Shown here one piece after another: positions 44,306 through 56,300 of a stretch of 64,000 bases of DNA. A program made the translations under genes and the position numbers. Numbering within the stretch: the stretch's first letter is position 1; every line of letters starts with the position of its first letter. The notes under the pieces were generated by a model. It had not been told where the DNA came from and did no database searches. It saw only the letters and a list, made by a program, of their open reading frames with translations. The DNA is taken from assembly GCF_033958435.1 (NCBI RefSeq), contig NC_134150.1, positions 38,745,501 to 38,809,500 of the forward strand, given 5' to 3'. The DNA comes from Carettochelys insculpta (taxonomy: Eukaryota > Chordata > Testudines > Carettochelyidae).

Positions 44306-45495
44306 TTTTCCATCATAAAAGGTACAGGTAACCTTCAACTTGATTTGATTTCAACCTCATCTGGAGAGAGTTACCACTGCTCAGTATCAAGCCTTCTGTA
44401 AAGAACAAATGACGCTTATCTCAAATGAAGGGTTAGTTTAATTCCTTTGGGACTACGTCTCTGCCACAGCTGCGTGGGATGGATTGCTCCCTGTCGTGGC
44501 ACCAAACCAAGACTCTAAACCAGCAATTTTCAGTGGAATCCATTGTCCAAAAAAGCTTTTTAATGCTTGAGTTATCCCTTGCCCAGGGCTATTGTGGCAT
44601 TATTTATTATTAGTTACTTTATGTCCTTCTGCAGAGAGATCCCCATCCTGTTTTTTTTTTTAAAGACTCTGCGGATAATGACATAATGGAAATTTGTAGA
44701 ACACAAATCTGGAACAGTTAGGCCTGGGAATGCAGGCAACCAGGTATAATTATCCCAAGTGGAGTCAAGGCATATGCGGTCTTCTCATCCAATTACTCTA
44801 CTTGACACTACAGTTAGGGCTAGAGTTGCAGAAACCCTGACCACTTATAGCTGCTGTTAAAGTCAGCACTTCTGAAGATCATCAGCCCATTCTCAGCTTG
44901 TGGAGGACAATTTTTAACAAAAGCCAACTGTAAGTTACAAGTGTATTAATTCCATGCAGCCACCCTTCAGGAAACATGTTCACTTCACAGGCGCTTGACC
45001 TCTAAATTTCTTGGGTAAAACTCTGGTCCCCAGTAAAACCACTCCCATTTTCTTTTTATTGTGATTATGAAACCAATGTGAGTTGTCACTTTTCTTCCGT
45101 TACAACAATGCCTATATAAATAATTCTTAAGTCTGAGAGCTGTGAGTTGTGTCGTACTGGACACTAGCTATACTATATAAGAAAATGGTGGGCAAAATTA
45201 CTATAAACTTCCCCTAAACCAAAAATGATGAGAAAAACAGCTGCTTGGTTTCCTTCACAGGAGAAAACTCTCTCAAATTGATGCCTTCGGAAAAGAAGGA
45301 CTAAGAGAGTAAAATCCATTTCTAAGTTATTGATTACCCCTTTTGGGCCACATCAGTCTTTGGTGTAACTCCACTGCGGTTTGACATATTGGGCCAGATC
45401 CATGGCTGGTGTAAACTGGCACACTTCCATTGATTTCAGTGGACCAATAAGGAATTTACCCTAGCAGGGAATGTGTCCTATATGCTTCAATGATT
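44306..45495. other. Non-coding stretch
   Basis: No gene. 45390-45475 (GGCCAGATCCATGGCTGGTG, CTTCCATTGATTTCAGTGG) is another remnant of an old dispersed amniote repeat. The rest is unclassified. Confidence 0.4.
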
Positions 45496-45553
45496 CTATA
45501 TATAGTGTTATATATATATAGTTATATATATAGTGTTATAGTGCTATATAGTG
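45496..45553. repeat. TA-rich simple repeat
   Basis: Tandem TATATA/TAGTGT units. Confidence 0.8.
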
Positions 45554-46389
45554 TTCTTGTGTGACTAAAAGGAGGATTGCACAGAGATACAAGAAGTTAA
45601 TGGTATGTCTGGCAGGCAGAATCTGGGTGGAAATGAGCAGTGTAATAAGACAACTGTGATAACATCACTGCTATAATTGTAATGAGTCACAAATGCGCGT
45701 TTGATGGTTTACTTTGAAAGACATACACAAAACCCTACCAATTTAATTAAAGATCTCGTCTTTGTAATCAGTGCAGCCACAAATGAAGGCAAAACTACTT
45801 TCATGTGGTAGAATACAAAACTAGGTTTTCCCTCGGAAAAAAGAGGACTTAAAGAAAAGTTTGCCAGTAAAAATATGGGGACTCAATATAAAGGCCTATA
45901 TTCCCTCCCTTCACCCCCTGATTGAGATAAGTAAGTTGAACTTAGGTCCTTTATAATGCATGACGATGTGTTGGGTTGCCAACTTTCTGATCATATAAAA
46001 CAAAATACGCCTGCCCCACCCCTTCTCCAAGGTCCTGTCTTCCTCATTTCATCCTCCCTCCGTCACATGTCCCCACCTCCCACACACACACTCACTTGCC
46101 CATTCTTGCTGAGAGTCCCTTTTCGACTGGGTGTTCAGTTGAAAGCAAGACACAAGGGATGGGAAGAAGATTAATGAATACTTATACTGGAAGATAATAT
46201 ACATCTCCCATGAGGACTGAATGCACCTCCAAGAAGTATTAGTGCACTGTCTGACTGCAAACAAAGCAACTCTCTTATAACAGACATTAGGGATGATAAA
46301 AGTCCATAAGATTATCCAGACTGTCTCCTGACCAAATATTTTTAGTACTGTTCACAGAACAGCAGCATTTTCAGGGTTCAGTGGGAATC
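45554..46389. other. Non-coding stretch, nothing recognised
   Basis: No supported gene or repeat. Confidence 0.4.
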
Positions 46390-46500
46390 AGAGCTTCGTT
46401 GTGCTAGGTGCTGTAAAAACACTAGCTTAGAGACAGCTCCTGCCCTGAACAGCTTGCAATTAAAACAGACAACACAGAAAAAGAATGGAAGAGAAGGACA
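46390..46500 (+). repeat. Unclassified amniote repeat fragment
   Basis: TTGTGCTAGGTGCTGTAAAA, then CTCCTGCCCTGAACAGCTTG match, in order, the blocks at 59835-59965. Family name not known to me. Confidence 0.5.
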
Positions 46501-46880
46501 CAGCACACAAAGCATACGTGAAGCTGGATTAAGGTATAAGCACAACAGGACAGTGTCTAGAGCCCTTGTTCCCGGACAGTGCAACCGAAACTCAGTTTTT
46601 AAAGTAATTTTCTAGCCCTTTCAACTGTAAAGGAAAGCTTGAAAATATGACCCAGGAGTAATCTATTCAAAGCTTTCTTCCTGTTTCTGCTGGAATAACA
46701 GTTTGAGAGCTATAAACTGTACCAGGAATCTCTGCTGAGAGGCTTTTAAGAATCAGATTTCTAATCAATGCTGAAGCCATCAAACTCCCACAAACTGACA
46801 AAAACATTTCCATTGATGACAATAAAAATTAACAGATAGGCAAAGTAAGAAAAAAAGGTGCTTCATAACTGATTCATTAC
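46501..46880. other. Non-coding stretch, nothing recognised
   Basis: No gene or recognised repeat. Confidence 0.4.
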
Positions 46881-46893
46881 AGTCAAAATACAG

Positions 46894-47204
46894 CAACAAA
46901 GGGTCCTGTGGCACCTTATAGACTAACAGAAAAGTTTTGAGCATGAGCTTTGGTGAGCACAGACTCACTTCATCAGATGCTGATCTTGGAAATCTGCAGG
47001 GCCAGGTATAAATAAGCCAGAGCAATGGTGGGGAGCTCTGGCTTATTTATACCTGGCCCTGCAGATTTCCAAGACTAGCATCTGATGAAGTGAGTCTGTG
47101 CTCACGAAAGCTCATGCTCAAAACTTTTCTGTTAGTCTATAAGGTGCCACAGGACCCTTCGTTGCTGTTACAGATCCAGACTAACATGGCTAACCTCTGA
47201 TACT
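46894..47204 (-). mobile_element. Foldback SINE-like dimer, 13-bp target duplication
   Basis: The sense arm without head starts CAACAAAGGGTCCTGTGG. The antisense arm ends with the head (AGACTAACATGGCTAACC). The arms pair over about 135 bases around an 11-base loop (AATGGTGGGGA near 47024-47034). They extend past the usual family end into GGGCCAGGTATAAATAAGCC. AGTCAAAATACAG occurs exactly on both sides (46881-46893, 47205-47217). Variable-length duplication and the single head indicate retroposition of the dimer as one RNA. Confidence 0.9.
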
Positions 47205-47217
47205 AGTCAAAATACAG

Positions 47218-48572
47218 TTGTTGAAACTGTAAATTAAACTTACTACAAACAGACTAGGAACTAACAGTAAATGCAGCCACAGCTTGGTGATTGAAGGATA
47301 CTGGCTTGATATGTCTGGACATGGGATGTTGATAGGGTGTGTCTTGCCTTATGAAGCTTTAATTTTTTTGAAGCACATTTACTGTCATCGAATTATTGTA
47401 TGACGACACCCACCACGCAATTTCCTGCAACTGTGAGCGTGTAAATGGATACAAATGTAAAATAATGCTTAAAAATAAACATTGCTATTCCCCATCAAAA
47501 TAATAAATAAAGGTGAAATTCTACCTTGCCTGTCACCTGGGGCATTATGTCTCACACCCACAGCTCCGAGGGCCTCTGTCTCTCATAAAAGGGCTCTGAG
47601 TATGGCAAGACTAGGTGGACCCATCTTAGTGATGTGTCCTGGCTGCTCACACGTCCTCCTTCACCACTGGGAGGGAAGAATAGGAGATTCTTCAGTCTCA
47701 ATAGGAGACTGATACTTCAGAGGTATTTGTGGGAAGAGAAGGGGGGGTGAGCCCTCATATTTGTCTAGGGAGGGAAGGTTGAGGAGCTACTTGATACCAC
47801 CATTTCAAATGGGATATGGAGCCAAGAGGTGCTGTGTGTTAGTGTACAGCACACCGAGAGCTCCAGACATCCTTAATCCAGCCCTGTCAGAAGAGCGTCC
47901 AGTGTGAAGGGACCAGACCACCGAACCCAAAGTGAGTATGTAACCGCCCACAGGCAGGCTTGAACCTGGGACCGCTGGTGCTTACCACGTAAGCCTCTAA
48001 GGCTTTAGAGGAGACTCAGGTGTTCTCTGCCTGAGTGGTCTAAGTGCAACTACAGGGGACAGGGTCTGTGGGTTGGAAGTACACATGCTCCACAACTTCC
48101 CATCCCCTTCTTTAAATGTTAATTCTTACTTTTGAAAAGTTTCAGATCGGTTCTTTGATCTGACATTAGAACAAGTTTAGTGCAAGGCAGAAAGAAAAAC
48201 ACTTCAGGGAAAATTTCCTCTCCTCCGTCAACATTTGAAAAGCAAATGAGGTTTTGGTGACATACTAAGGTGCTGCACATGAAGGGATGATTGTACTACA
48301 GGGGCTGCTGATAGTGCATTCTGAACTCTGTGGACACATCTACATTTCTGTGGTAGGTAGATACAGTTACCCACACTACAATCACGCCTTCCCTTCCAAG
48401 TAGGCATACCATGAATGATTAAGGAGTGCCTTTATGGACAAATAAGACCACCAAGAAGTACATCTTGTTCCTTTCCTAAAAGAATAGGGAAGCATATTTA
48501 GGTTGCGCAAGGATTCATGAAGCTGGAACAGAAATAGATGTAATATAAGAATAACGATTATAACACTTTTCA
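47218..48572. other. Non-coding stretch, nothing recognised
   Basis: No gene with a recognisable domain. A short ATCTACATTTCTGTGG / TAGATACAG segment near 48341 may be a MITE remnant. Confidence 0.35.
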
Positions 48573-48603
48573 GAAGAGTAGCCATGTTAGTCTGTTTCTG
48601 CAA
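48573..48603 (+). repeat. Isolated head of the foldback repeat
   Basis: GAAGAGTAGCCATGTTAGTC is the head with its A-box-like motif, without the remainder of the element. Confidence 0.5.
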
Positions 48604-50048
48604 ATTAGGATTCCTAATTATAACATTTGTAGACCTAGAACTAGGTGGATTTTCAAACTGGCATGTCCTTGACTTCTTTGACACTTTGCTATACTGTTTC
48701 TGTATTATATCGACTATATATTCACCCATTGGTTTGAATGAGGAGGTCCCTATCTCAAAAAGTATACAATACGAGCATGAGACAAGAGACAGACACATGG
48801 GGAATACAAGAAAGTAATGAGGTCCACGTGATAGGTAGTGGTCTAATTAGCGTTATGGTTGTGTTTTGATTAATACTATGAACTGTGGTCCACTGTGAAC
48901 TGGAGTGAAGCCATATACTTACCTCATATTCCCACCAAACAGCTATTATCTGGCCACCATGTTTGGTCAGTTCTAACCTGAGATGAGTTATTCCAGCTGA
49001 TGGGTGACTGGGGAAAAACTGTTCCCCCTGAGTCATCTAATTCTCCAGCCTCTTGAGTTACCATGAAAGTTTCTGGAAGTTAACCAGCTCCTGAGTTGTT
49101 TATGCCTTTAGCAGCCCTGATAGCCACAGGTGCAAGGTTGCACATATATAATTTGCTATTAAATGCCAGCCTACGCATCTATCCTACAAAGGCTAAAGTC
49201 CATATAAATCAATGGACAGACTCCCACAAACTTCAATGGACTTTGGGTCACATCCCCAATGCACAAATTCTTTATTCATTTACTCTTGTAAAGCTAGTCA
49301 GTGTGTTTGCTCTTCAGTTCTCCCAGCCCTTAGCACTGGAGAGCACTGATAACTAGTGCTGCTCAGATTGAAAGAGCTTTTCCCCCCCCACCATGACCTA
49401 CATCTGCTCTACATTTGCATTTAAGAAATCAGAGAACTTAGTTATGTGGAAATACATAGCAACTGGGCGAGGGCTTGTGTATGGAACTGATTGGGCATTC
49501 AACCTAAATAAGAAGAGTTTAAAGATCTTTCCAGGAAATTGAGTGGAACACCCCAACTGACATTCAGTATTAAATATTATATTTGTATAGTTGTTCTCTC
49601 TAGTCCTGTGGCATTGAACATCTGGGAGCATGATTTATAAATGTAGAAACTGAATACCTGCTTGGAATTATGCTCATCAGAGCTCAGAAATTAAAATATT
49701 ACTGTGTACACGCCGAGCCAGCCCATTTTTAAAGGTAGGGCTATTAAAATATGATTTGCTGGGCCATATCTGGTCTCAGAAATGTCATAACCATTAAAAT
49801 TGAAAAGCCTTTGATGCAAATGCTGTTGGCAAAGCCTCCTGCTTGATCAGCAACAATATGCTAAGGAATGCCAATTGCAAATGCATCCTCAAGCCCCAGA
49901 AAAATAACCCCCAGCCCAGCTTTTGGTTGTACAATCTTATGCTGTTGTCTAGTTCTAGGATGTACAAACTTAATAGCAAGCCCCGTTTCTTGTACTATCA
50001 GCTGCAGTTTCCCTCTTAGGATTGTAGAAAAATGGGCTTATGGCAGCT
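48604..50048. other. Non-coding stretch, nothing recognised
   Basis: No gene. 49190-49262 contains an inverted pair around CAATGGACAGACTCC and TTCAATGGACTTTGGG, an old repeat remnant. Confidence 0.4.
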
Positions 50049-50051
50049 TTA

Positions 50052-50710
50052 GGCTACATCTACACGTGCACGCTACACGTCTACACGTCCTCTAGGGCTG
50101 GCAACGTCGACGTTCAACGTCGACGTTGGGCAGCACCACATCGAAATAGGCGCTGCGAGGGAATGTCCACACACCAAAGTAGCACACATCGAAATAAGGG
50201 TGCCAGGAACAGCTGCAGACAGGGTCACAGGGCGGACTCAACAGCAAGCCGCTCACTTAAAGGGCCCCTCCCAGACACAGTTGCACTAAACAACACAAGA
50301 TCCACAGAGCCGACAACCGGTTGCAGACCCTGTGCATGCAGCATGGATCCCCAGCTGCTGCAGCAGCAGCAGCCAGAAGCCCTGGGCTAAGGGCTGCTGT
50401 ACACAGTGACCATAGAGCCCCGCAGAGGCTGGAGAGAGAGCATCTCTCAACCCCTCAGCTGATGGCCGCCATGGCGGACCCCGCTATTTCGATGTTGCGG
50501 GATGCAGATCGTCTACACGTGCCCTACTTCGACGTTCAGCTTTGAAGTAGGGCGCTATTCTCATCCCCTCATGGGGTTAGCGACTTCGACGTCTCGCCGC
50601 CTAACATCGATTTCAACTTCGAAATAGCGCCCAACACGTGTAGCCGTGACTGGCGCTATTTCGAAGTTGGCGCCGCTACTTCGAAGTAGCGTGCACGTGT
50701 AGACACGGCC
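50052..50710. mobile_element. MITE, 659 bp, TTA duplication
   Basis: Termini GGCTACATCTACACGTGC and (inverted) GGCCGTGTCTACACGTGC agree at 21 of the first 25 bases. TTA lies on both sides (50049-50051, 50711-50713). Subterminal TTCGAAGTAG/CTACTTCGA blocks repeat throughout. Near the left end AACGTCGACGTT occurs twice in tandem. It is GC-rich and CpG-rich relative to its surroundings, suggesting a younger copy. No transposase. Confidence 0.8.
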
Positions 50711-50713
50711 TTA

Positions 50714-50889
50714 GTGAGACAGTAAGTAAAATGCTCTTTTTTAGCCTCCAGGGTTTTTTGCATGTGAGCTGATCAATATAATTCTGGACAAACCTACTTG
50801 AGAAACCCCCAAATTTCAAGTAATAATCTCATACAGTTTCCCTCTCCAGTGAATTGCTTTGACCATCTCTCTCTGGCTCTATGGAATCA
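50714..50889. other. Short unique spacer
   Basis: No feature recognised. Confidence 0.4.
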
Positions 50890-51112
50890 AAACAAACCAG
50901 CAGTCATGTAGCACTTTTTAGACTAACAAAATAATTTATTAGGTGATGAGCTTTCGTGGGACAGACCCAGATCTAAATTTTCCAGATCTGAAGAAGTGGG
51001 TCTGTCCCACGAAAGCTCGTCACCTAATAAATTATTTTGTTAATCTTTAAAGTGCTGCATAACTGCTTTTTTGTTTTGTGAAGATACAGACTAACATGGC
51101 TACCTCTCTGTG
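50890..51112 (-). mobile_element. Foldback SINE-like dimer
   Basis: The sense arm without head (AACAAACCAGCAGTCATG to GGGACAGACCCA) and the antisense arm with head (ending CTAACATGGCTACCTCTC) surround a short centre with two GATCT words. The arms pair over about 80 bases with a few mismatches. A target duplication is not clear. Confidence 0.75.
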
Positions 51113-51783
51113 ACTGCTCCCTATGGCCCCAGTTCGAGAAATGTCAACAACATTTTCTCTGCCACCTGAAGGCTGGGCGATCGTCAACAAATGCAAGGCT
51201 CCTGCTGTGGAAATAGTCAATTAAAAAAAAAAATGACCCCTGCAAGCTGTTCCCTGAAACTCTGATGCGTCACATTCCTAAACTCCTCCTGAGCTCCATG
51301 GGTGGTCACAGTTGCTTTTTTTTTTTTTCTTTTACAGGCTAAAAACTGGGGATTGGATACACGTAATGGTACAGAGAATATTTTTAAAAATCTGTGATAA
51401 AAACCCAATGTGTGATTGTCTTTCCTGAAGAGGCTGATTCAGCTAATGAGATCGGAACAGCTGAGCCTTAATTCTGATAAATAGTTTGGAGATGAAACCA
51501 CTGCAAGGGGAAATTACTCCCAAGTGAGTCAGGGCTGTGGGTCCTTTCGTTAGTAGCTGTCGAAGATATGAAGCCATGCACTGATGAGTGGCCTTGACGT
51601 AGTCTTTGAAGTCATTTGCATTAAGATTAGGCTTCACTGCTGGACAAGAAAGCTGCTCTAGCACAAGCCCAAGTGAGTGACGGAGACTGCATTTAGTTCA
51701 TGCCATCACAGTGTTGTTTATGGGTGACTGAAGCCCACACTGCATATCAAGGCTAAAACTCAGCTTGGGGTTGCCCTCAGCAG
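51113..51783. other. Non-coding stretch, nothing recognised
   Basis: No gene. Contains an exact GLI-type TGGGTGGTC at 51299-51307, expected by chance at about this frequency. Confidence 0.4.
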
Positions 51784-52407
51784 AGCTGCCCATACCCACG
51801 CACAGAGTACGCAGTTGCCTAGGGCACCTGCAAATTTGGGGCATCTTTGGGTCTTAGTGTCCATCCACTGGCTCTTCCTATCCCTGTTCTGCGGTTCTGC
51901 TTCCAAGTGAAAACCCCTAACAGATCTAGCAGAACATTGACCTTGAATAAAGGGCCATTTAAGGGGCAATGAAGCCATTCAACAGGCATTTTCCTACCTC
52001 AGGTACATACTGGCGGAGGGGTATCCAGTTTAATCTGTTGCTTCACAAATCAGCTGGTCCTGTAGCACCTAAGAGACTAAAAACTATATTAGGCCATGAG
52101 CTTTTGTGGGTAAAATCCACTTCCTCAGATGGGTGTTACCCACAAACGCTCATGACCTAATACATTTGTTATTCTCTAAGGTGCTGCAGGACTGCTGGGT
52201 ATATACTGTAAGATTTTTCTAATTTACTGTGTTAGTTGACAGGACCTAAGTTTAAAATTGGATATAAACATTTCACTAGTGTTTTGATATAGACTATGAA
52301 ACTGCTTCTCTAAAAATTCTGTCTCCCTGACTTGGGCTGCTGTCAGGCTCAGGGGCTTCAGTTAAATAATACTGTTTAGGGCTCCATACAGCCTAAGGAT
52401 GGCCCTG
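51784..52407. mobile_element. hAT-like repeat, copy 2, with foldback insertion
   Basis: Homologous to 35972-36365. The right end CTAAGGATGGCCCTG mirrors the left end of copy 1 (AGGGCCATCCTTA), which gives the terminal inverted repeat. The foldback at 52013-52197 interrupts it. Confidence 0.6.
52013..52197 (+). mobile_element. Foldback SINE-like dimer, 11-bp target duplication
   Basis: The sense arm with head (GGAGGGGTATCCAGTTTAAT) runs to CTTCCTCAGATG; the antisense arm without head runs to GCAGGACTGCT. GGTACATACTG (52002-52012) and GGTATATACTG (52198-52208) are a duplication with one transition. Confidence 0.8.
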
Positions 52408-52529
52408 GGTCACAAAGAAAAGCTTTGGAACCCATCTCAAAATTCCAGAGTTAAAAAGCAACGCAGGCGGAGGGAGGAAGCTGGGCACTGCAACACTACA
52501 GTTTAGCAGGGCAGATACGTCCCAAATCA

Positions 52530-52812
52530 TTGCCAGCCAGCGGTGCCCATGGCCACTACATGCACAGGTGCAAGGTGGGAGAGGGGCCAGGATTTCTGCT
52601 GGGAGGGGGTGGGGCCAAGTGTGGAATGGGTGGGGCTTAGGACAGTCAGCCCTGACTCCCACAGAGCTTCACTAGGAGCAGCAGTACAGCATTTCAAAGG
52701 GGCCCAGGGCTCTGGATACTACTGCTGCTACAGCTCCAGATGCCTTTCAAATGCCAGGCCCAGGGGCAATTGTCCCCTTTGCTCTCTCCCATCAGTGGGC
52801 CTCTGGCCAGCT
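52530..52812. repeat. Unclassified repeat, related to 63440-63540
   Basis: CCTTTCAAATGCCAGGCCC, then GGGCAATTGTCCCCTTTG and CCCATCAGTGGGCC recur at 63470-63535. Probably a MITE. It is followed by a TTAA tandem run (52812-52828). Confidence 0.45.
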
Positions 52813-53001
52813 TAATTAATTAATTAAGTGGAAAGCTCGTTGAGGTAGCTGCATCTCCTCAGGAATAAGAGACTTGGTTCACCTCCTATCTTACTGAGAT
52901 GAAGCCAGGAATCATTTCTGAGGCTTCTTTTGCAAGGCTGGGAGAGCTGGTACTTGGCTGCTTTACCTTCCCATGCCTGTATCTGACCAACTGGTTACCA
53001 G

Positions 53002-53065
53002 CCAGAAAAGCTGATGCTCAAATAAATCTGTTTGTCTTTAAGGTGCCACCAGACTATTTGTTTTA
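53002..53065 (-). repeat. Foldback-family fragment
   Basis: AAGCTGATGCTCAAATAAAT, then GTCTTTAAGGTGCCACCAG: an antisense core of a related subfamily without head. Confidence 0.6.
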
Positions 53066-53183
53066 TCTTTTCAGCCCTTGTACCCAACCGCTGCAGTTCA
53101 GGAGTGACCCTGTGTTGAAAGAGGGCAGAGCCCTAGCCTTCCTGCCCTGGGGGACTGGGAGAAGGCCAACTAGAACAATATTG

Positions 53184-53310
53184 GCCTGAAGCAGTGGGTC
53201 TGCCCCACCAGAGCTCATCACCCAATGAATTATTTTGTTAATCTTTAAAGTGCTACAGGACTGCTGCATTGTTTTGTGATGATACAGACTAACAGGGCCA
53301 CCTCTTTGCC
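53184..53310 (-). repeat. Foldback-family single unit
   Basis: Antisense arm with head: GCAGTGGGTCTGCCCCACC, TTAATCTTTAAAGTGCTAC and ACTAACAGGGCCACCTC. The sense arm is absent, so it is either truncated or a monomer. Confidence 0.65.
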
Positions 53311-56300
53311 TATCCTACAAGGAAAGAACATGTGGTTTTGGCCTGGTGCTGGAAAGCTAAGAGAAAATATTCTTCTGATTTTTCACCCACCCACTTTTCA
53401 TATAGCTACACAGTGATTTGGGGGGCAGCCTTACTTCTGAGTCCTCTACAGGGGAAGCCTCTTAATAGAGCAAAGGGGCTGAGTGTTTGTACGGGCTTTG
53501 TCAGGTGATTACTGCCTGTTTTCACACGCCTCCCCAAGGTGTTGAAATCCCCTGACAGGTTAATTAGTAATTTATTGCCTTGTCGTCAGTTTGAGGCTGC
53601 TAATGGCTTTGATTTAGCCCCCGGGTTTTCCTTAGCCTAGAAGCCAGTTGGAAGAGTCAATTGAGAAGTGTGTTTCCTGCTATTTAATTGCTCAAACCAG
53701 CAATTATTATTACCAATTATGTGCAGAACGCAAAGGCGGAGCAAATATTAAATCCACCCCAGCTGCCTCTTTGAGCCATTGCAAACAAGGGCCAGACAGT
53801 TTCTCTTGCAGGATTTTGCAATGCAAACCATCACACTCCGGGAAACAAGATCCTGTGATCAAACCACAGGACTGAGATTAAGGAAATCTGAGTCATTTCC
53901 TCCTGCTTTGTGGAGGGAACTGTTCCATGCCTCAGTTTCCCCACTTAGAGAAGGTAAAAGAGAGAATTTGGGCTGAATTCATTCACCTTTGGTGAACCCT
54001 TCTGAGACCCTCTGTGGCTCTGGAGTTTCAAAGGGCTCTTTGTATACCTTGCAACAGTGGGCATAATAGCAAACTTTTATATGTTTCCAAAGCAAAAAGC
54101 AAACTCTTTCATGAAGTCACCACAGCCAGCTTTGGGTATGGCAATGCCAGGCAGGCTGCTGTCAGAAGCAGGCTGATTTAAATAGACTGGGAGATACTCA
54201 AATGGTTTATTTTTTACATAGTAAGATACAGCCTTGAGAGGCCCTACATTACAATCCTCATTAGACTTCAATGGGAGGTTTGCTTGAGTGGAGTTCTAGC
54301 CAATTACTGAGTTTATGTGGCCTTCAATAGAAGTTGGACAAGGGCTAGGTAGACAGCCACCTTCTGGATCAACTCCACAGTTTTGGACTCTCTGGGGTTA
54401 AGATATGGATTCTCAATGTGGGGCGCAGACCAGCTTAGTTTTCTGTATTGCTAAATAGGGGGGGGAAGCCTGACATTTCAGGACGCATTATCAAAGAGTT
54501 TTTCCTCATGATATATCCTGGGGTGAGGGGACGGAAAATGTTGAAAACCTCCCATTTATCGTTAGAGCTTTTGATATTTGGCTTAACATCTATAAAAATC
54601 GGTGTTTTCCCAGTAAACAGGAGCGAGTGATTAAGTATACCCGAGGACTTGTCTGCAAGGAAGACTAATGCAGACTACACAATGTGATTTCTAAAGCGCA
54701 ATAAAGTGTTGTGCCTTATTGTGTCCCATAAATCCTTCTAGCTCATCTTAAAGGTTCCCTAGTGTGCTTGGACACAGGGCTGTTTGAAACAGTGCTATGT
54801 GAAAGTGCACTATGGAACGTTACACAGAACACACTCAGTGTGTATATATAAAAAAAGCCTCCAAAAGCTCCAATTTTTGGACATCCAGATAAAGCTTAAA
54901 ACTAGCCGAACTTAATGTTCCAAAATGAAATGACTCCCACCCACCACTATCCCAAAACCCCAGAAGCCTTATTTACAATTAAGAAAAATTCAGCTTTGCA
55001 ACATATAGATCCTCCAACACTTCACTCTGTCATCTTACTAAATGTGTTCTCTCAGCTAATAAGGCCAATAGAAAATGTATTCTCATATGTTAGTAAACAT
55101 AAAACCAATTAAACAGCACTGGCCCTGCACACCTAAATATTCTTACCTTCCAACATATTTTCTGCTATTATCTGATTGAGGAAAACAGTAGAAAGGCCCG
55201 TGGAAAACATCTACGTCTAATAAGATATGGAAAGATAGAATATGAGATTATTAATGACAACCTCCTCCCAGCTGCGCAGAGATCCAGTAAGATTTTTTAA
55301 AATAAAAAAATTAAACAATAAACGATTCTTCAGTGACAATGGCCCATGTTTCAACATGCAGAATGGCACCATCATGGGTACTAGGCCTCATCTTGAGTGG
55401 GTTAAGTCACGGAATTTGCTTCCTTCTCCCTTTAGCCTTGTCTTTTTAGATGGAACATCGCTTACACAATGGTTGTACATCTATTTCTGGAAAATAACCA
55501 TGTTTCCTGTGTTTATAAATCTGTTAGGTAAACTGGGGGAGGGAAAAGGGATAGAAATGGATGACTTCGTCTGGCAGATTCAGCTTTTCAAGTCTACAGG
55601 TTTTATCCAGATCAGGAAAAGGAGAGAGGGAAGAAAGAAAAAAATCATTCATTATCTCTCCCGCTAGATTGATGTGTGTTAGACTATTGCAGTGTGCGTT
55701 TGTGTCTGCCTTAGAGATATCTCCTCCCATTGTTCCCTTTCCTTTTCCACAGGGATGGGCAAATTTAGTTCATACTCTGCTGCCACTAACACCCCAAAGC
55801 AACAGAATCCATGGGCAAACTTTTCCACTGTGGCTTCTTTTTACATGTGTAAGGATTAGGAAAGGAAGGAATTAGACAACATCTCGGTACATTCGACTGT
55901 TTTTTTCTTCTTTAAAAATCAACTATCAATGCAGTCTAGTCAGTTTCTCTCTCATTTTTCCTTGTACTGATGGGGGAGATGGGCTCCCGCTGCTCCCCTT
56001 GACATTCACAAACAACCTGTCAACACCCGTCCTCCAATCTCACTTGCCCCAGCTTGGCAACAGCTGCAGGGAGAGGTGTGCGTGAGAGAGAGCATGAGCT
56101 CCTAGGTGGTAGAATAATCAGTTGGAAAAGCTTTCCCTGTCTGAGGTTTGGAGAAATCAGGAGACAGTCAACGGTGGTTGCAGCAAACTAGGATGCTGTG
56201 ATGCACTAGGAAAGGGGACCTGTTATTGAACTGGTAGGCATGGAAGCACAGCAATCAGATAGTCTCCTTGTTGGGGTGCAAATATGTAACAGGTGAGCAA

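Noticed and set aside
51299..51307. Second exact GLI site as evidence of a Hedgehog enhancer
   Set aside because: About one chance match is expected in the window, and it sits in unremarkable sequence.
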